Assembly: GCA_039619475.1 (NCBI GenBank)
Contig: CM077115.1
Coordinates: forward strand, 43,594,685-43,658,684
Reading direction: 5' to 3'
DNA from: Icerya purchasi
Lineage: Eukaryota; Arthropoda; Insecta; Hemiptera; Monophlebidae
DNA length: 64,000 nucleotides
The notes beneath the pieces are model-generated. The model did no database searches. It was not told the origin of the DNA and worked only from the letters and a program-made list of their open reading frames with translations. Below, in pieces: positions 11,511 to 23,393 of this stretch. Positions within the stretch are counted from its first letter, which is position 1; each line of letters starts with the position of its first letter. Position numbers and translations under genes: made by a program.

Positions 11511-12110
11511 TAATTTTATATCTGTCTAAATATAATACACATATACTACATATAAATGTATGTATGTATATGCAACTATGCACACACAGACTATGAATAC
11601 ACATCTACGCACAAGTACATTTGAGTAGCTTAATATATTTCAAAGTCATGTGCATGAACTTCTTTGAACTGTGTAGAAAATAACAGTAACAGAAAAGAAA
11701 AAGAAATAAACGAGTAATATAAAACAGTTATATGCACGAACAGTAGAAGCAAAGAACGTGAAGAAAAGGAAAGAAATAAATGCACAAATAGATAAAAATA
11801 AATAATACAAAATAGAATAATTAGGTACGTAAGTTGGTTTTAATATTTCGACCATTTTTTCGGACATTTTTTTATTTATTTTTTCCACACGTCAATTTTT
11901 TTCTCGTTTAATATATAATTAAGGATTGTACTTATTAATTTAATTACAATGACTCGTCTGTGTATCATCAATTATTAGATACGCCCTCTCGAGGATGGGT
12001 GTAATATGTATTATTTTGATTTATTGTCGTTTGGATTTTTTTTCTGGATGTTAATGTAGTGTTACTGATGTTGAATTCTAATAATTTGTAGTACTAATAA
12101 TACATCTTCG
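11511..12110. other. AT-rich spacer
   Basis: Low-complexity AT-rich DNA with a short TATG-type repeat near 11555-11575. Open frames here (for example 11646-11888, minus) are Phe/Tyr-rich and show no domain. Confidence 0.5.
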
Positions 12111-12119
12111 GAGACATTC

Positions 12120-13560
12120 TATTGTTTCCCTTCCATCAAGTTGATCCACGGTCGTTTTGTTTCCACTACGGTAATATCAATTTCAAACAGCTTTTCGCAA
12201 TTTTGCTTATAGACATTATTATTGCGCTCTAGTATCGTTTCACCACTTTATATTACTGTCTTATTTTACAATTTAGACTTTGTATGTGTTTTTTCCAGTT
12301 CAACGATTTATCTATATGAATTCCTGGATATTTTAAATCTTTTACTTTTTTAAAAGTGGACATGTATTTTTCCTGGAACTCATATAAGGTAATTGTTATT
12401 GCGAGGAATAATTTGTGGATCACGCATCTTATGTTTAGAACTATTTCGAATATGTAATAATTTTGGTTTATTTATATTTACACGTAACCTCTTACTACGA
12501 GCTCATTTAATGAAATTATCAATATCCTCTTGTCATAATTTTTTCGCCATCTCTATATTTTTATGCTCAGTTAATAAGGCAATGTCGTCAGCAAAAATGT
12601 ACATCTTTACATCATTAACAGGCTTGCGAAGTGAGTTAATGTAAAATAAAAAAAAAGGATAGGAACCAAGGCCGTGTCCACGGGGGGGTTTACCAGCCCA
12701 TGAGAACTGAAATAGTTATTATAAATACACAAAAATCTGAAAAAAATCAAAAATTTAAAATAAATATTGATGATTTTTTAGGGCATTCTTACCTACTTTA
12801 AAAGAAAAAAAGAAAAAATAAGCTCCATATTTTTAGGTACTTCATTAATATTTTATGCGAAATTTTTTATTACGAGTATAATTAATAACATATGTAATTT
12901 TTATTAATGTTCCTATACGGGGTAATTCATTTACGTAAATTATTAATGTATAAATCAAAATGATGGAAATTATTAATAGCATAAATATTAGTGAAAAATG
13001 TATTATTTATAAAATAAATATGCAAAGAAAATTTTCAACGCCCCCCCCCCCCTCCCCCCACCAAAATTCTGAGCACGGGCATGATAGGAACCAGTATGAT
13101 TCCGTGATCTACTCTATATTGTATAATTTTTAAACGCTTTTATCCGCTGCGACTTTTACTATGTTTTCCCTATTTGTAATGTAAATTTTTATTGAAATTT
13201 AAATTTTTTGTATTTAATTTAATTGACATATAACTGTGATTTTTGTATTAAATGTTTCATAAGAATATATTACAAAAAGTGGGTTGTTTTTTTCTAACAT
13301 AACTTATTCAATGTTTATCTATTCTAAGGTTTTAGCTATTACAGGTATTACCGTTATTGAGCAGTCACTTTCAGATAGATTTTGTACTACCTCTTTTTTA
13401 CATATTTTCAGCTTATCTGGAGTAATTAACCATGTTGGTTAAAATAAAAATGAATATATTTAAGTTTTGTTCCACACCTTTTATTCTGATTTCATCCTAT
13501 CCAGGTGCCTTGTAAACTTTTAGATCATTGATTATTGCTTCTGTTTGAAATTTATTCGCT
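12120..13560 (-). mobile_element. Non-LTR retrotransposon RT pseudogene, split by a MITE
   Basis: Minus-strand translation gives, in order, INDLKVYKAPG near 13510, a broken PxGSxLxPILF-like motif B split around 13092/12660, then INSLRKPVN-like text, MYIFADDIALLTEHKN (RT catalytic motif C, about 12555-12600), KRLRVNINKPKLLHIRNSS, and KYPGIHIDKSLNWKKHI near 12300-12350. Several stops and shifts are present. The hAT MITE at 12667-13083 interrupts it at motif B with an 8-bp duplication. Clade uncertain; it is not the I-like family of this window. Confidence 0.8.
12667..13083. mobile_element. hAT-type MITE with perfect 8-bp target duplication
   Basis: 417 bp flanked by identical ATAGGAAC copies (12659-12666 and 13084-13091). 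The ends read CAAGGCCGTG at left and, in reverse complement, CATGCCCGTG at right, each followed by G-rich sequence when read inward. Non-coding, AT-rich interior. Joining the flanks restores the RT sequence of the host retroelement. A second, right-truncated copy is at 39274-39615. Confidence 0.92.
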
Positions 13561-14179
13561 GGTGGAATAGTATTTAGTTGAACGTCGCATTTATGCTTAT
13601 TCTGTTCAACCGAACGTATAAAGTAATCACTAACTGTTCAGTTACCGGAGCAATGTTTCCAAAATGTTTAATAATAAACTCATCGATTGATGTTTTTTTT
13701 TATTTTTTATTTACAATATTATTTTTTATTTTCCATATTGTATCATTGTTTGCTACCCTTAATGTAAATTATACACCACAGCGCAACGATTATAAAAAAC
13801 GAAAAAATTTAATTTAATTTAATGAATTAATCGCAAACTACCATTACTCTCGTTCAACTAATTTCATGCCATGAGTAGCGAAAAAAACACATTTTTCAGC
13901 GCTGTAATGGGCAACGGGCTTAAAATTCGGAACTCGATATTTTTCTCGGTCGTTTGAAAAAACTTAATTCTGTTACGAGATGATATTTTGATGATTTACA
14001 TTCTTCAGCTTTCCGGATTTGTTTTTTTCACTTTTTTATCCTAAAATGGCTGGAGCACTACTAACCATGTTTCACTTAACTCATAAACAATAATATCGAA
14101 ACTCTCACGGATTTTGTCATAATAATTAGAGTCCTGAAAAAATCGCTCTATTCCACTAATCAATTCAAAAACTTTGTAT
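13561..14179. other. AT-rich spacer
   Basis: No supported gene. The frame at 13578-13817 is rich in Phe and Ile and has no motif. Confidence 0.5.
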
Positions 14180-15700
14180 TAATAGCCACAGTTCTTTTGA
14201 TTATTAGGGCATTATTTTATCTCTCGTCTGTCATTCCATGAACGTATCAATATACTTCTTCGCTTAAAGTCTCTAACTTCCTTAAATCCCTCTCCCCTAC
14301 ATGGTGGAGAAGTGAACCTTACGTGCTAATAATATTATCCAAATCTCTCATTAGCTACAAATTAGATTACTGTAGTTTCTTATATATTTATATGTAACTG
14401 TTCCAAATCCTTCCAAATCCGTCCTTTGCAGATCAGATCGTTTTCAAAACGCTTGTCTTCGGCTTTGTCTCGAAGCTTTAAGTGCATCTCCTATCCCAGC
14501 TAATCGAAATCCAACGCCTGTCCTCTGTTCGTCTGCAGATCTTATTTGAGCTGTCGCTTTGTCATCCAACGTTATTTTATTTCCTTTTCAAATATCAGTA
14601 CCTCTTATTTTTTTACCCTTCGTCAGTGGTATTTTTCGCCTAATAAAATTCCAATTCCATCTCCTATTTTTGTTCGCCTTTCCAAATTTTCCGCTTTTAT
14701 CATTTCTCATTGCAAGTTTCCATTCTTTTCTCATGTCTATTCCAAATTGTTAAAACCTCTAAATATCAGTTTCATTCCATGCTCCCTTAAATCCTTTTCC
14801 TCTCATATCGTCAATATGGAGTTTTTATAATACATTAAAATTCCCTAATTCGTGATCATTATTCGATCTTTATTGAAAGGGCCCTGGCGGTGGTGTCGCG
14901 ACCTCATTCTTGCGTCCTCAGTTCAGTCATTCTCAGTCTTTTAAACTTCCTTCCTTTTGTTCTTTCTTTACTGTTGAATCTCTACCCAACAAGCCGCCAA
15001 TTATAATATTTCCTCTTCCAGAAGTCCTCCAAATTACTTATTATTTCGGATTCTCCAAGTGTTCTTCCGGCGTTATTCTCTTTCTTCTTCCGCTGATGCC
15101 ATCACTTTTTCTATTTTTCCATAATCTACCCTTTTTAAGGTCTACGCAGATTGACTTTCCTTGCAATTCCGGACATTCAGGCATTGATGGAAACGTAGCG
15201 GTCAACCTCCTTGCCCCAGATCAACAGCTTCTAATAGGCATGTTTTATTAGCCGCAGTATTCTTCTTCTATCTAAATCCTGTCACCATAAGCTGCGGCAC
15301 ATTCCGTTTTGTTTCGTTTTTCGCTCATCCTAATTTCTCATATTTGTTCCTTCTTTTCGTCTGTGGTTCTATTACCTGCCTCGTCTGCGTCGGTCCATAG
15401 TTACTAAACTATCTCGCTTTCGTTTCTCGCACAGTCTCCTCCCTTCATCCCTGAATCGCTTTTCCTTGGCTATATATCCCTTTTGTCTATTGCATCCTGA
15501 AAGTTCCTATCATGTTTGCGACGCAGATCACGTATTTTTCGACTGTTCCTGTTTATTCGGTGAGCGTGATTTCTAAAAACTCGGTCTACGTGCTCCTTAC
15601 AGTGTCCCTTATGTTCTTTCTCTGTCTATTCTCTAAGCCGTTCCTGTTCCGGATGAATTTCTTGGTTCCCCATACCCGAGATAAAACAAGAATATAACTG
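14180..15700 (+). mobile_element. I-like retrotransposon, decayed RT-C/RNase H copy
   Basis: Alignment by eye to the full-length element gives counterparts in order: LTSLNPSPLHGGE near 14275-14320 (RT C-terminus), CPLFVCRSYL near 14515-14545, the stretch corresponding to the linker (about 14600-14830), SFKLPSFCSFF near 14935-14965, an IDFPCNSGHSGIDGN block near 15150-15190 (RNase H GHCG-type motif, with His kept), and CDADHVFFDC near 15515-15545. Many stops and shifts break it. No clear poly(A) end is seen. This is one of the oldest copies of the family here. Confidence 0.8.
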
Positions 15701-17149
15701 CTATCCTGTTCCATCCATCTCTTCCGCTTCGCTGGGCCAATACTCGCTGTTGTTGGCAAACCTAAGGGAAAAATTAGAGAGGCGGTTTTTTGTTCGAACG
15801 GTGTTATCACAGGTTCAAAAGTAACGTTACGCATTTTTATTAGTCTATGACACTATACCCTCTTTGGTACTGTGCCATGTTTATTTGACCATCAATCACC
15901 TGGTCTCTTTTGCACATATTCATATTGTGTAAGCGAAAGAAATATATTGCCTAATGCTTAATAAACATCACATTTTTTCCGTTCTAATCGCTTAGTTCTT
16001 CGGTAACAACCAACTTTTTGGTACCGCGCCTTTGGGACTTCTAAAATTTTTCACTGTTTAAGCGATCGAATAAAACTACTCTGCATAATAAATGTAGCAA
16101 TAAAAATGCGAATAATTACTGCAGTTTATGATCAAAGCGATTACACCGGAGGAATTCAAGATCGAAAAGACGCGAGTAGTGACGTCAAACCCAAACATTT
16201 CAAATTGAATTAAAATTATTTTTTCGATTTAGTTGCATTTTAAAATAGTTAATACAAAAACAATTTTAAAATATAAAAATTACCTTTATAAACATGTTCC
16301 CAAAGAGAGAAAGAATCTTTAAATAAATATAATTTCAGGTAAAACAAAATTTTTTTATAAATTTCCAGATACAGATTTAAACGGGTATTAATACACGGGC
16401 GAATCCGTGGATAAACATTGAGCAAATCGATTAATAACAATTCTATATTCAAATATCGGTGATACCCATGCGATCGTTGTAAATTTTTCTATGTAAAAAC
16501 GTTTTACGATCTGAAATATTCTTATTTTTGACAATATTTTATTTTTTATTTTTTATTTTTATTGTAAATACGTTTTATTTTGAACTCTATAAAAATTATT
16601 TAAAATAAAAGCGGGTTTTAATCGATTGCCGATTTCATAAATATATTTGTATTTTGAAAAATTGAATAAATCATACTGTGTTTCATTCACAATTATGGAT
16701 TTTTAAATATACATGTTTAATTTCTATAAAGAAAAGAACTGAGTGTATCAAAATTAGTTCGAAAACCGCTGTGGCGATAATACCGGCGCCGCCCCCGTCG
16801 TAGATAATGCATTATAAATAATGTTTTTATTTTTATTAAAAGAACGATTATTTTTTTGCTACGCACAATATTTAATTTATACATATGTATATATATATAT
16901 ATATATATATGTTTTTTTGTTGGTTTTTTTTGTAGAAAAAGGAAACATAATGTTATTAATATAAAATTCCTTTATTTTAAAATTCAATTTATTTAATTTA
17001 ATTTCTTAGGGTAAGAAAGTTGATTTTTTAAAGAGAGCATAATTTTAATTTTATTAGTGATTCGTACGCAGGCGTTTTTTTTTTTTTGTTTGATTGTTTG
17101 CACATATATATGATAATGAATTTTTTCTCCAATTTTTCTTCGAACGGGG
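15701..17149. other. AT-rich spacer
   Basis: No gene recognised. It contains a (TA)n run at 16884-16911 and a short GC-rich patch at 16780-16800. Open frames are AT-driven. Confidence 0.5.
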
Positions 17150-17213
17150 TCTCCTGATTCAGGATTAGTCCCGGGCCCCATAAATCCTTTATCCGCCCCC
17201 GCTACCAAGGCTG
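17150..17213 (-). repeat. Possible hAT-type element end
   Basis: In reverse complement this reads CAGCCTTGGTAGCGGGGGCG followed by a GGGGCCC block, resembling hAT termini. No matching left end or 8-bp duplication was located, so this is a solitary candidate end. Confidence 0.35.
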
Positions 17214-18159
17214 TATTAGGACACCTAGATTCAACAGAAGTTGCAATGGAGATGATTTAGTTTACGGTTTATTATAAAATTTAAGCAAGTCTGAGCAAAA
17301 TCTGATTTATTTTACAGGAATTGATGCAGTGGGGCATGGCTCGCGAGATGGCAAAACAAGTGCCAGTGACAAGATTTTAAAATTCTTTAATAGCTCGTGT
17401 TTGTGAATTAAAATTTTATTTTAGGTCATGCGATTTTCATGGAGCACCTGGTGGCGGGCCCAGTTGCTTTCAAAAAAACATGTTTAGAAAGTTATAAAAG
17501 AACAGTAGAGATTTTTCGGGATTAATGACAATCGCAATCTAGACGAATTTCTTAGAGGAATAGCGTATAATATAATTTCTTAATTTTAATCTTAATTATA
17601 TTTTTAATTTCGGCATTTATTAGACAAGTAGGAATTTTTTTATAATGATTTTGTCTTGCAATTAATAAATTTTATAAATTTAACGGTTTGGTTTCTTAAG
17701 TGTTATTAAATATATGCTGTTGCTATTAATGAAACATTTTTAATTACAACTTTCGTTTTGTTTGAGAATAATTGAGCTATGGTATATTTTTTCAATGTGT
17801 TTTATATACATTTAATTTATTTTTTTTTTTTTAATAACTACACAACAGTCAGGAATACTAATATACTTATTTACGATTTCATTCCATTATTTGACGCCGG
17901 CGACGAACCGTGACGGTGGCAAAACGTGTCGCGGTGAAAAAAAGGCGATTTCAACGAACTATGCTCGCGGCGCCCTGTGATAGACCCGTCTACTACTAAT
18001 TCATTGCCTTTTACCCCACTATGTCCCGGGATCCATTTTTAGCATTGCGGAATTGTTATATTTTTCTCCAGCTGTTAACGTGTGTTGTTTTTACTTTTGA
18101 ATATAAGGTGTTATATCATCCAATTGATTTCCTATTAACTTCATTATTGCTCATCTTTC
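17214..18159. other. Spacer, no gene seen
   Basis: AT-rich DNA with a slightly GC-richer patch at 17890-18040. A readable GELMQWGMAREMAKQ-like string near 17320-17370 has no family I can name and is followed by stops in all frames. Confidence 0.4.
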
Positions 18160-18605
18160 TGTCCTACCCTTTGAACTTTTTTTTTTTTTTTAGCTCGTTA
18201 ACCGTGAACATTACCGGTTTTACTTCTATGTGGAGATGCATTGTTGTTCTCTTTGCTTCCTTTTCTCTAATCTTCCTCAAAAGCTTGTCGTGGCCTTTCC
18301 GATTTCTCAAAAGGGCGTTCTTGAAACCCTTTTATCTTTCATTTATTCTCTTTCTTTCCATGATGTAATACTCTTCTCATACGCTCTACCATGCCTTGAC
18401 TTTTACCTCTCTCACTCAATCGAGATTGATCCTCTGCGGATTCTTCGCCATTATTGAGGGGAATGATTTTGCGGTTATTTATCGGTTGGACTTTTGACTT
18501 CCAGGCGCGTGTTTTCGGTCGGCAATATTGCTATTCTCTCTTCAGTTTCTCATTCCGGGCTGTCTGCTTTTATTCTTTTTCATTTTTCAATACTGATTGT
18601 TAACG
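18160..18605 (+). mobile_element. I-like retrotransposon, strongly decayed RNase H fragment
   Basis: The nucleotide sequence around 18255-18335 aligns with the RNase H segment of the full-length copy that encodes the SDSKGVLQA region (shared CTCAAAAGGGCGTT-type block), and 18405-18465 parallels the region encoding IDLLWIP and GNEL. No frame stays open. The call rests on nucleotide resemblance over about 150 bp and is less certain than the other copies. Confidence 0.6.
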
Positions 18606-18618
18606 ATCATCTCTGTAG

Positions 18619-18665
18619 CAGGGCCGTATCTGAGCGGGGGTTTCCCAGGTTCAACTCCCCCACCA
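18619..18665 (+). repeat. Possible hAT-type element left end
   Basis: CAGGGCCGTATCTGAGCGGG followed by C-rich text resembles hAT termini. No right end or 8-bp duplication was identified. Confidence 0.35.
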
Positions 18666-19472
18666 CTAAATGTCTGCGAAATAATAACTTCTTAAATTAA
18701 ATGGACCGAAATTCAGAATAAATTTATTTCTTTTCAATTTTTAAATTGCAGATGATAATATTTATCGTACAATTAATGATATTATCGACTATATATTGCT
18801 TCAAAAATATGTGAATGCATTAATAGCGCAGTGCACGGAAAATAACTCTTACCCTTTCATTTGGATATGTATTCAATTATAATGTTTGTGAAAAAAAAAA
18901 AAGTATGGTGTTTTATTTAGGTACACTATTAACAACCATGTAATACAGAATAAAAGATTTGGTTACATATTACGCACGCAAATGCCATTTTAATTATATT
19001 AATCATGTACGTAACAATGCTTTCCTCCAATTATGGGACTTTATAATTAGAAATAGCAACAATTTTAAAGATTCTCGAACGTTAAAAATTTTATTTTGCG
19101 CAGTGGTACGACTTGAAATATGGATCAGTCCAATTTTACTCAGGGCAAATTTTAAATAAGATTTCTTAGATACCTACCACATAATCGGATGGTCAAAGTA
19201 TATCCGGAATTTGATTGCTGACGTTAATTTACGTGGATAATTTTAATACACTATCTACAAGGAGGAAAGAGTTGTTAAATTATTAGCTTTATACGAGCCG
19301 CCAAATTGCACCGAATTGTTGGCTAAAATTAAATTTTTAGGCGATTATCAGTGAATATTGGGAGGAAAAGATTATTTTATTTACGTTGTGGAAGAATTAA
19401 TGTTAGTGAGTTTTCTGAAGTCAGCGATGAATATGTGAAATTTCGCTTTATTTCATTATTCTAAACCTGATA

Positions 19473-20496
19473 CAATGAAACTTCTGAATAACGGACAGTC
19501 GCGGGACCAAAAAATTTGTTCGGTATTGAGAAGTGTCCGCTAATGGGAAATAATAATGTATGTACAGATTACTGAAATTTACATTAGTGTGTATTATAAC
19601 GTATTTAACAACAATATAAAAGATAGTACGTAATATAAAAAAATACAGTACATATTTACACTTAAAGACATACATGCGTCTAAAATATATATAAAAAAAA
19701 AAAAAAAATATTTGTTTAATATAAAAATATGTATGTATGTACAGTACTACTACAGTACTTACTTATTAGTTTGAATTCCAGGATTAGTTGATAAAAAAGT
19801 TAGGCAATATAAATCACTTTTTGTTTTTAGGAACGCGAGATAATCTATAATTTTAATCACTTATATTCAAAATATATATATATTTTTTTTAATATACATT
19901 GTAAATCCTAGCGTATCGAACACATTTCAGTTTTCTATGGAAAAAAATCGGTAATTTTACTACCTTGTATCTTTCATTTAAAATCCGCGATTCGACATGC
20001 ACCTGCAGTTCGGATGTCATTTTTAATAAACCTTCAGCATCAGCTTTACGAATGATTTTAGATTTCCAATTAACGAGTGAACATTATTTAAAGTTTCACC
20101 GTCCACTTCAGTGTAGTTGTGTCGTCTTCTTCGCCATCATAAACATTATTGTCATCACAGTCTACTTCATCGATGGATTTTGTTCTAGCATGAATTCAGC
20201 TGCTAATTCATTTATGTCGGTACATGGGGATCTTCCACATGGCAATCGTCCGCCTATTAAACAATAATCTGGGGCACTAATTGAACCTCTTTTTTTGACA
20301 AACTTTGTCCGTTTAACGGAAATCGAATTTCCCAAATCATACTTATTAAAGTGTGTCCGCTTCGGTAATTGGGAAGGTTCGTTATTGGGAAATATTTTTA
20401 TATTGTGTCTTATGGGAAAATGCCGGGGATTTTAAAATTGTCCGCTATTAGGAAATGTCCGCTATTTAGGAGTGTCCGTTAGTAGAAGTTTCACTG
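19473..20496 (-). mobile_element. pogo/Tigger-like DNA transposon, decayed
   Basis: Terminal inverted repeats start CAATGAAACTTCT (left) and, in reverse complement, CAGTGAAACTTCT (right), both followed by AACGGACA. Several subterminal GTCCGCTA...GGGAAA motifs occur at both ends, the layout I know from insect pogo-like elements. The left flank is TA; the right flank is CATA, so the TA duplication is only partly preserved. On the minus strand, 20270-19990 holds a short piece (LxMTSELQVHVESR-like) that could be the transposase C-terminus, but no DDE motif is readable. Length about 1.02 kb indicates internal deletion. Confidence 0.8.
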
Positions 20497-21500
20497 CATA
20501 TATATTTTATACTGTTGTTTCCCTTCAAAAATTACTCATTTCGTCGAATTTTCTGGAAGATACCGCGGCCAAATTTAAACTTCTGAAAAATTCTAATTCT
20601 TGAAATCCACCAAAATCGTTAGAGCTGTTTATCCAGTTACATTCGCGCACACATATATATATATATGCAATTTTTACTCGGGAATATTTTTAACGTATTT
20701 ATAATTAGTTACTCGCAAATTAAAAATCTATTCAAGGCGAAATTAAGGATCCTTAGTGCTTTTTTCATTGTACCCAGATCGAATTGGCGGCTTTCGGATG
20801 GCAAGAAAACTCGCTTTAAAAGTATCGTACAGTCAGGTAAGACAAATTTGCATTTAATGCGTATAAACGATCTATTTCGATGTTGAAATTGCAACACGAC
20901 GCAACTGCATTAGCGGCGTATTATTATTTAAATAGTCTTCGGCGACTTCGTCTCTCTGTGCGAGCAAACTTAAGCACTCTATCATCCAGCAGATCGAAAT
21001 CTGTAAAACTGGTTGTCTGTATGAACGTGCTGAAGATATCTGAACACGGTTAAAATAGTAGAGAAATTACGAATTATAAAAAAAATGCAATGTATATCTG
21101 TCTTCGAATTATTATTAAATAATAGCCTGTCCGAACAATGTGGTGGGGAGTTTAGTGTCATAATGATAATACCTGAAGTGTGTGGCATATTTGTAGAAGT
21201 GTAGTCATAAGAACGTATGTTGATATATATATATAAATAATATTAATGTCTAATTAATCTGCAAAAAAAAAAGAAAAGAAGAAACAAGTAGAATGTTGTA
21301 GCGATATGCGTGTGGCTTGTTCCCACGTAATGACTTGCACAACGTGAGCTTCGGGCAAATTAATAACGCGATTGGTTTATACAATGGGCGAATGTGTACC
21401 CAACTAGTTGTTCCTTATTTCCTTGTTATCTCGCAATTTTGCGTTTTGAAAATGATCGATTTATTTAAACGCATTTTACCAAATGTAACAGCGCGTCCAC
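20497..21500. other. Spacer, no gene established
   Basis: AT-rich with a TA run at 20655-20667. A 59-nt segment at 20778-20836 is bounded by good splice-site-like sequences (see findings), but no flanking exons were identified. Confidence 0.4.
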
Positions 21501-21645
21501 ATTGTTGTATTACAAAGCGCATTATTACTATAATAAAATCAATAAATGCGTAATGACGCGAAACGCGGGAATTATTGTTGTATTACAAGGAGCATTATTA
21601 CTGTGAAAAAATCAATAAACGTGTAATAACGCGATAACGGGGATC
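21501..21645 (+). repeat. Two tandem copies of a 73-bp unit
   Basis: Unit 1 (21501-21573) and unit 2 (21574-21645) share ATTGTTGTATTACAA, GCATTATTACT, AAAATCAATAAA and GTAAT-ACGCGA blocks in the same order, with scattered substitutions. Flanking DNA shows no third copy. Confidence 0.85.
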
Positions 21646-22316
21646 TGCGTATAAATTTTAAATTTACTTCGGATCTATCATCAAAAAATCATCAATTGGT
21701 CACTACATGTAACCACCTTATTTATTTTAAATTAAAGCACCGGATAAATAGGACAAATATATGTATATTCTGGACAACAATTTATAAAAGAAATCAGAGT
21801 GATTTCATAAAAGAGAGACGTGGGTTCATAAATCAAATTCATCGCGCCATACCCTTTGGAGCCCCAGATGTTAGCCTTTCACCGTGGTAGAGTCGGTTTT
21901 AATTAACTACACTAGTTTATAGTGTGCGTAACGGGTTTTAATTCGTGTTACATACCTAATCGATATAAAATTTTCATATTTCCGTCCCCAGGAGTAAACA
22001 TGAGAACCATTTATTTACATTAATTAAAATGTAATTCTTAGGCCGACCCCCATTATATAATGTTTGTAATATATTCATTTTTCTCGGACTTTGAAAAAAA
22101 AAAAGGAGGTTATACGTTCGTCGCGTATGTTTTGTTTTTTTTTATGTTTGTTCGCGCATAACTCATATTTATAAAGACCGATTTTACTGATTCTTTATCC
22201 ATCAGAGAAAGAGTACCATTCAACTTAGGTACCGTGAGAGTAATGATGGAAATCAGTGAACATAAATTGAATATTCGTCAAAAAACGTGGAAAAATGTGG
22301 TCCCTTAGGATAATCT
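21646..22316. other. Spacer with a fragment of an interspersed repeat
   Basis: Around 22090-22140 the text GACTT, A-run, GGAGGTTAT is the reverse-oriented relative of the repeat end at 11480-11505. No gene. Confidence 0.45.
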
Positions 22317-23393
22317 TTTTTTTTTTTTTTATATTTTTTTGGGTACGCTAACGGAGAGCAACAGCCCAATCAACAGAGGAATCTAAGTAATAGTTCAAAA
22401 GGAGCATAACATATTAGATTTTAATCTGGTACGAGATAGAACGAATGAAAGAAGCTAGAACAGGAACAACTAGCAAGGAAGAAAAAGAGAGAACATAAGA
22501 GTCATCATTATATGAAGTAGGAAGACCAAGATCCAAAAGCTGAGAATAGAAGAGAGAATGTTCTGAAGAAAGGTGAAGAACATTCGAAGAAAACATGATT
22601 GACATCACACAGATTGAGTAAATGACAATACAGCGAGAAACTTCGACCAGTCGGTTTTGGGAAGGTACCATTGAGGAGTATGAAGGAGTTCAGGCTGTAC
22701 AGGAGGAGAAAATTCGTTGAGGGATATAATTTTGGGAGCATGATCGCTTCCAAACGTGTCATTAAAGGTTTTCCACGAACAGTTAAGACCGAGGTTAGGA
22801 GATGTAAAGGTTAAATCAATTGAAATAAACGTAGTACGATATTCTTATAAAAAGTAGGAGAATTATCATTCAGCAGAATAAGATTATTACGGAGAAAGAT
22901 GCCTTCAAGAATAACGCCGTTATTATTATAATTGAAGCAACCCCAAAGAGGAGAACGAGCGTTTCAGTCTCCTCCTATAATAAAAGAGGACGGACGTGAA
23001 TTAAAGAAACCTGAAAAAGGAAAGTTTCGAAGATCAAAATTAGGAGGAATGTAGGCAGAGATAATGTTAAGAGGACAAGCAGAGTTGTTAGTGAGTGGAA
23101 ATATGAACTAAATTAGGAAGGAAGGAAGAGAAATTAAGAGAGCGAATATCGTGCAAACAGAAAAGAACGGAATTTCTAATCAAAACAGCAGCTCCTCCGT
23201 AGCCGTCATTTCGTCAGGAACTGACTAAGGTAGTAAAACCTCTAAAGTTGAGGTCAGAAGAATCCTTTAGCCATATTTCAGAAAGCAAAACCACTTCAAT
23301 TTTGTGAAGGTCCAGCAAGCCCCAAAGCATCCTTGTTGGCTCTGAGAATGCGACAGTTCCATTGAAGAAAATTAAGTTTGTAGGCCATTGTGA
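22317..23393 (-). mobile_element. I-like retrotransposon, RT-deleted (endonuclease joined to RNase H tail)
   Basis: Minus-strand reading begins with MAYKLNFLQWNCR (23393 down), the start of an endonuclease domain homologous to MSHKLNILQWNCR of the full-length copy, and continues through PPNFDLRNFPF, a GGDxNARSPLWG block and an SDHAP-like block near 22760. It then passes directly, near 22640-22690, into the RNase H C-terminal CDVNHVFFECSS region, the family 3' hairpin (22339-22369) and a poly(A) tail (T-run at 22317-22330). The RT and most of RNase H, about 2.8 kb, are missing. Multiple stops are present. Confidence 0.85.

Noticed and set aside
18021..18368. 115-codon open frame that looks membrane-like
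   Set aside because: T-runs give Phe/Leu strings; the region aligns better as decayed I-like RNase H from 18160 on.
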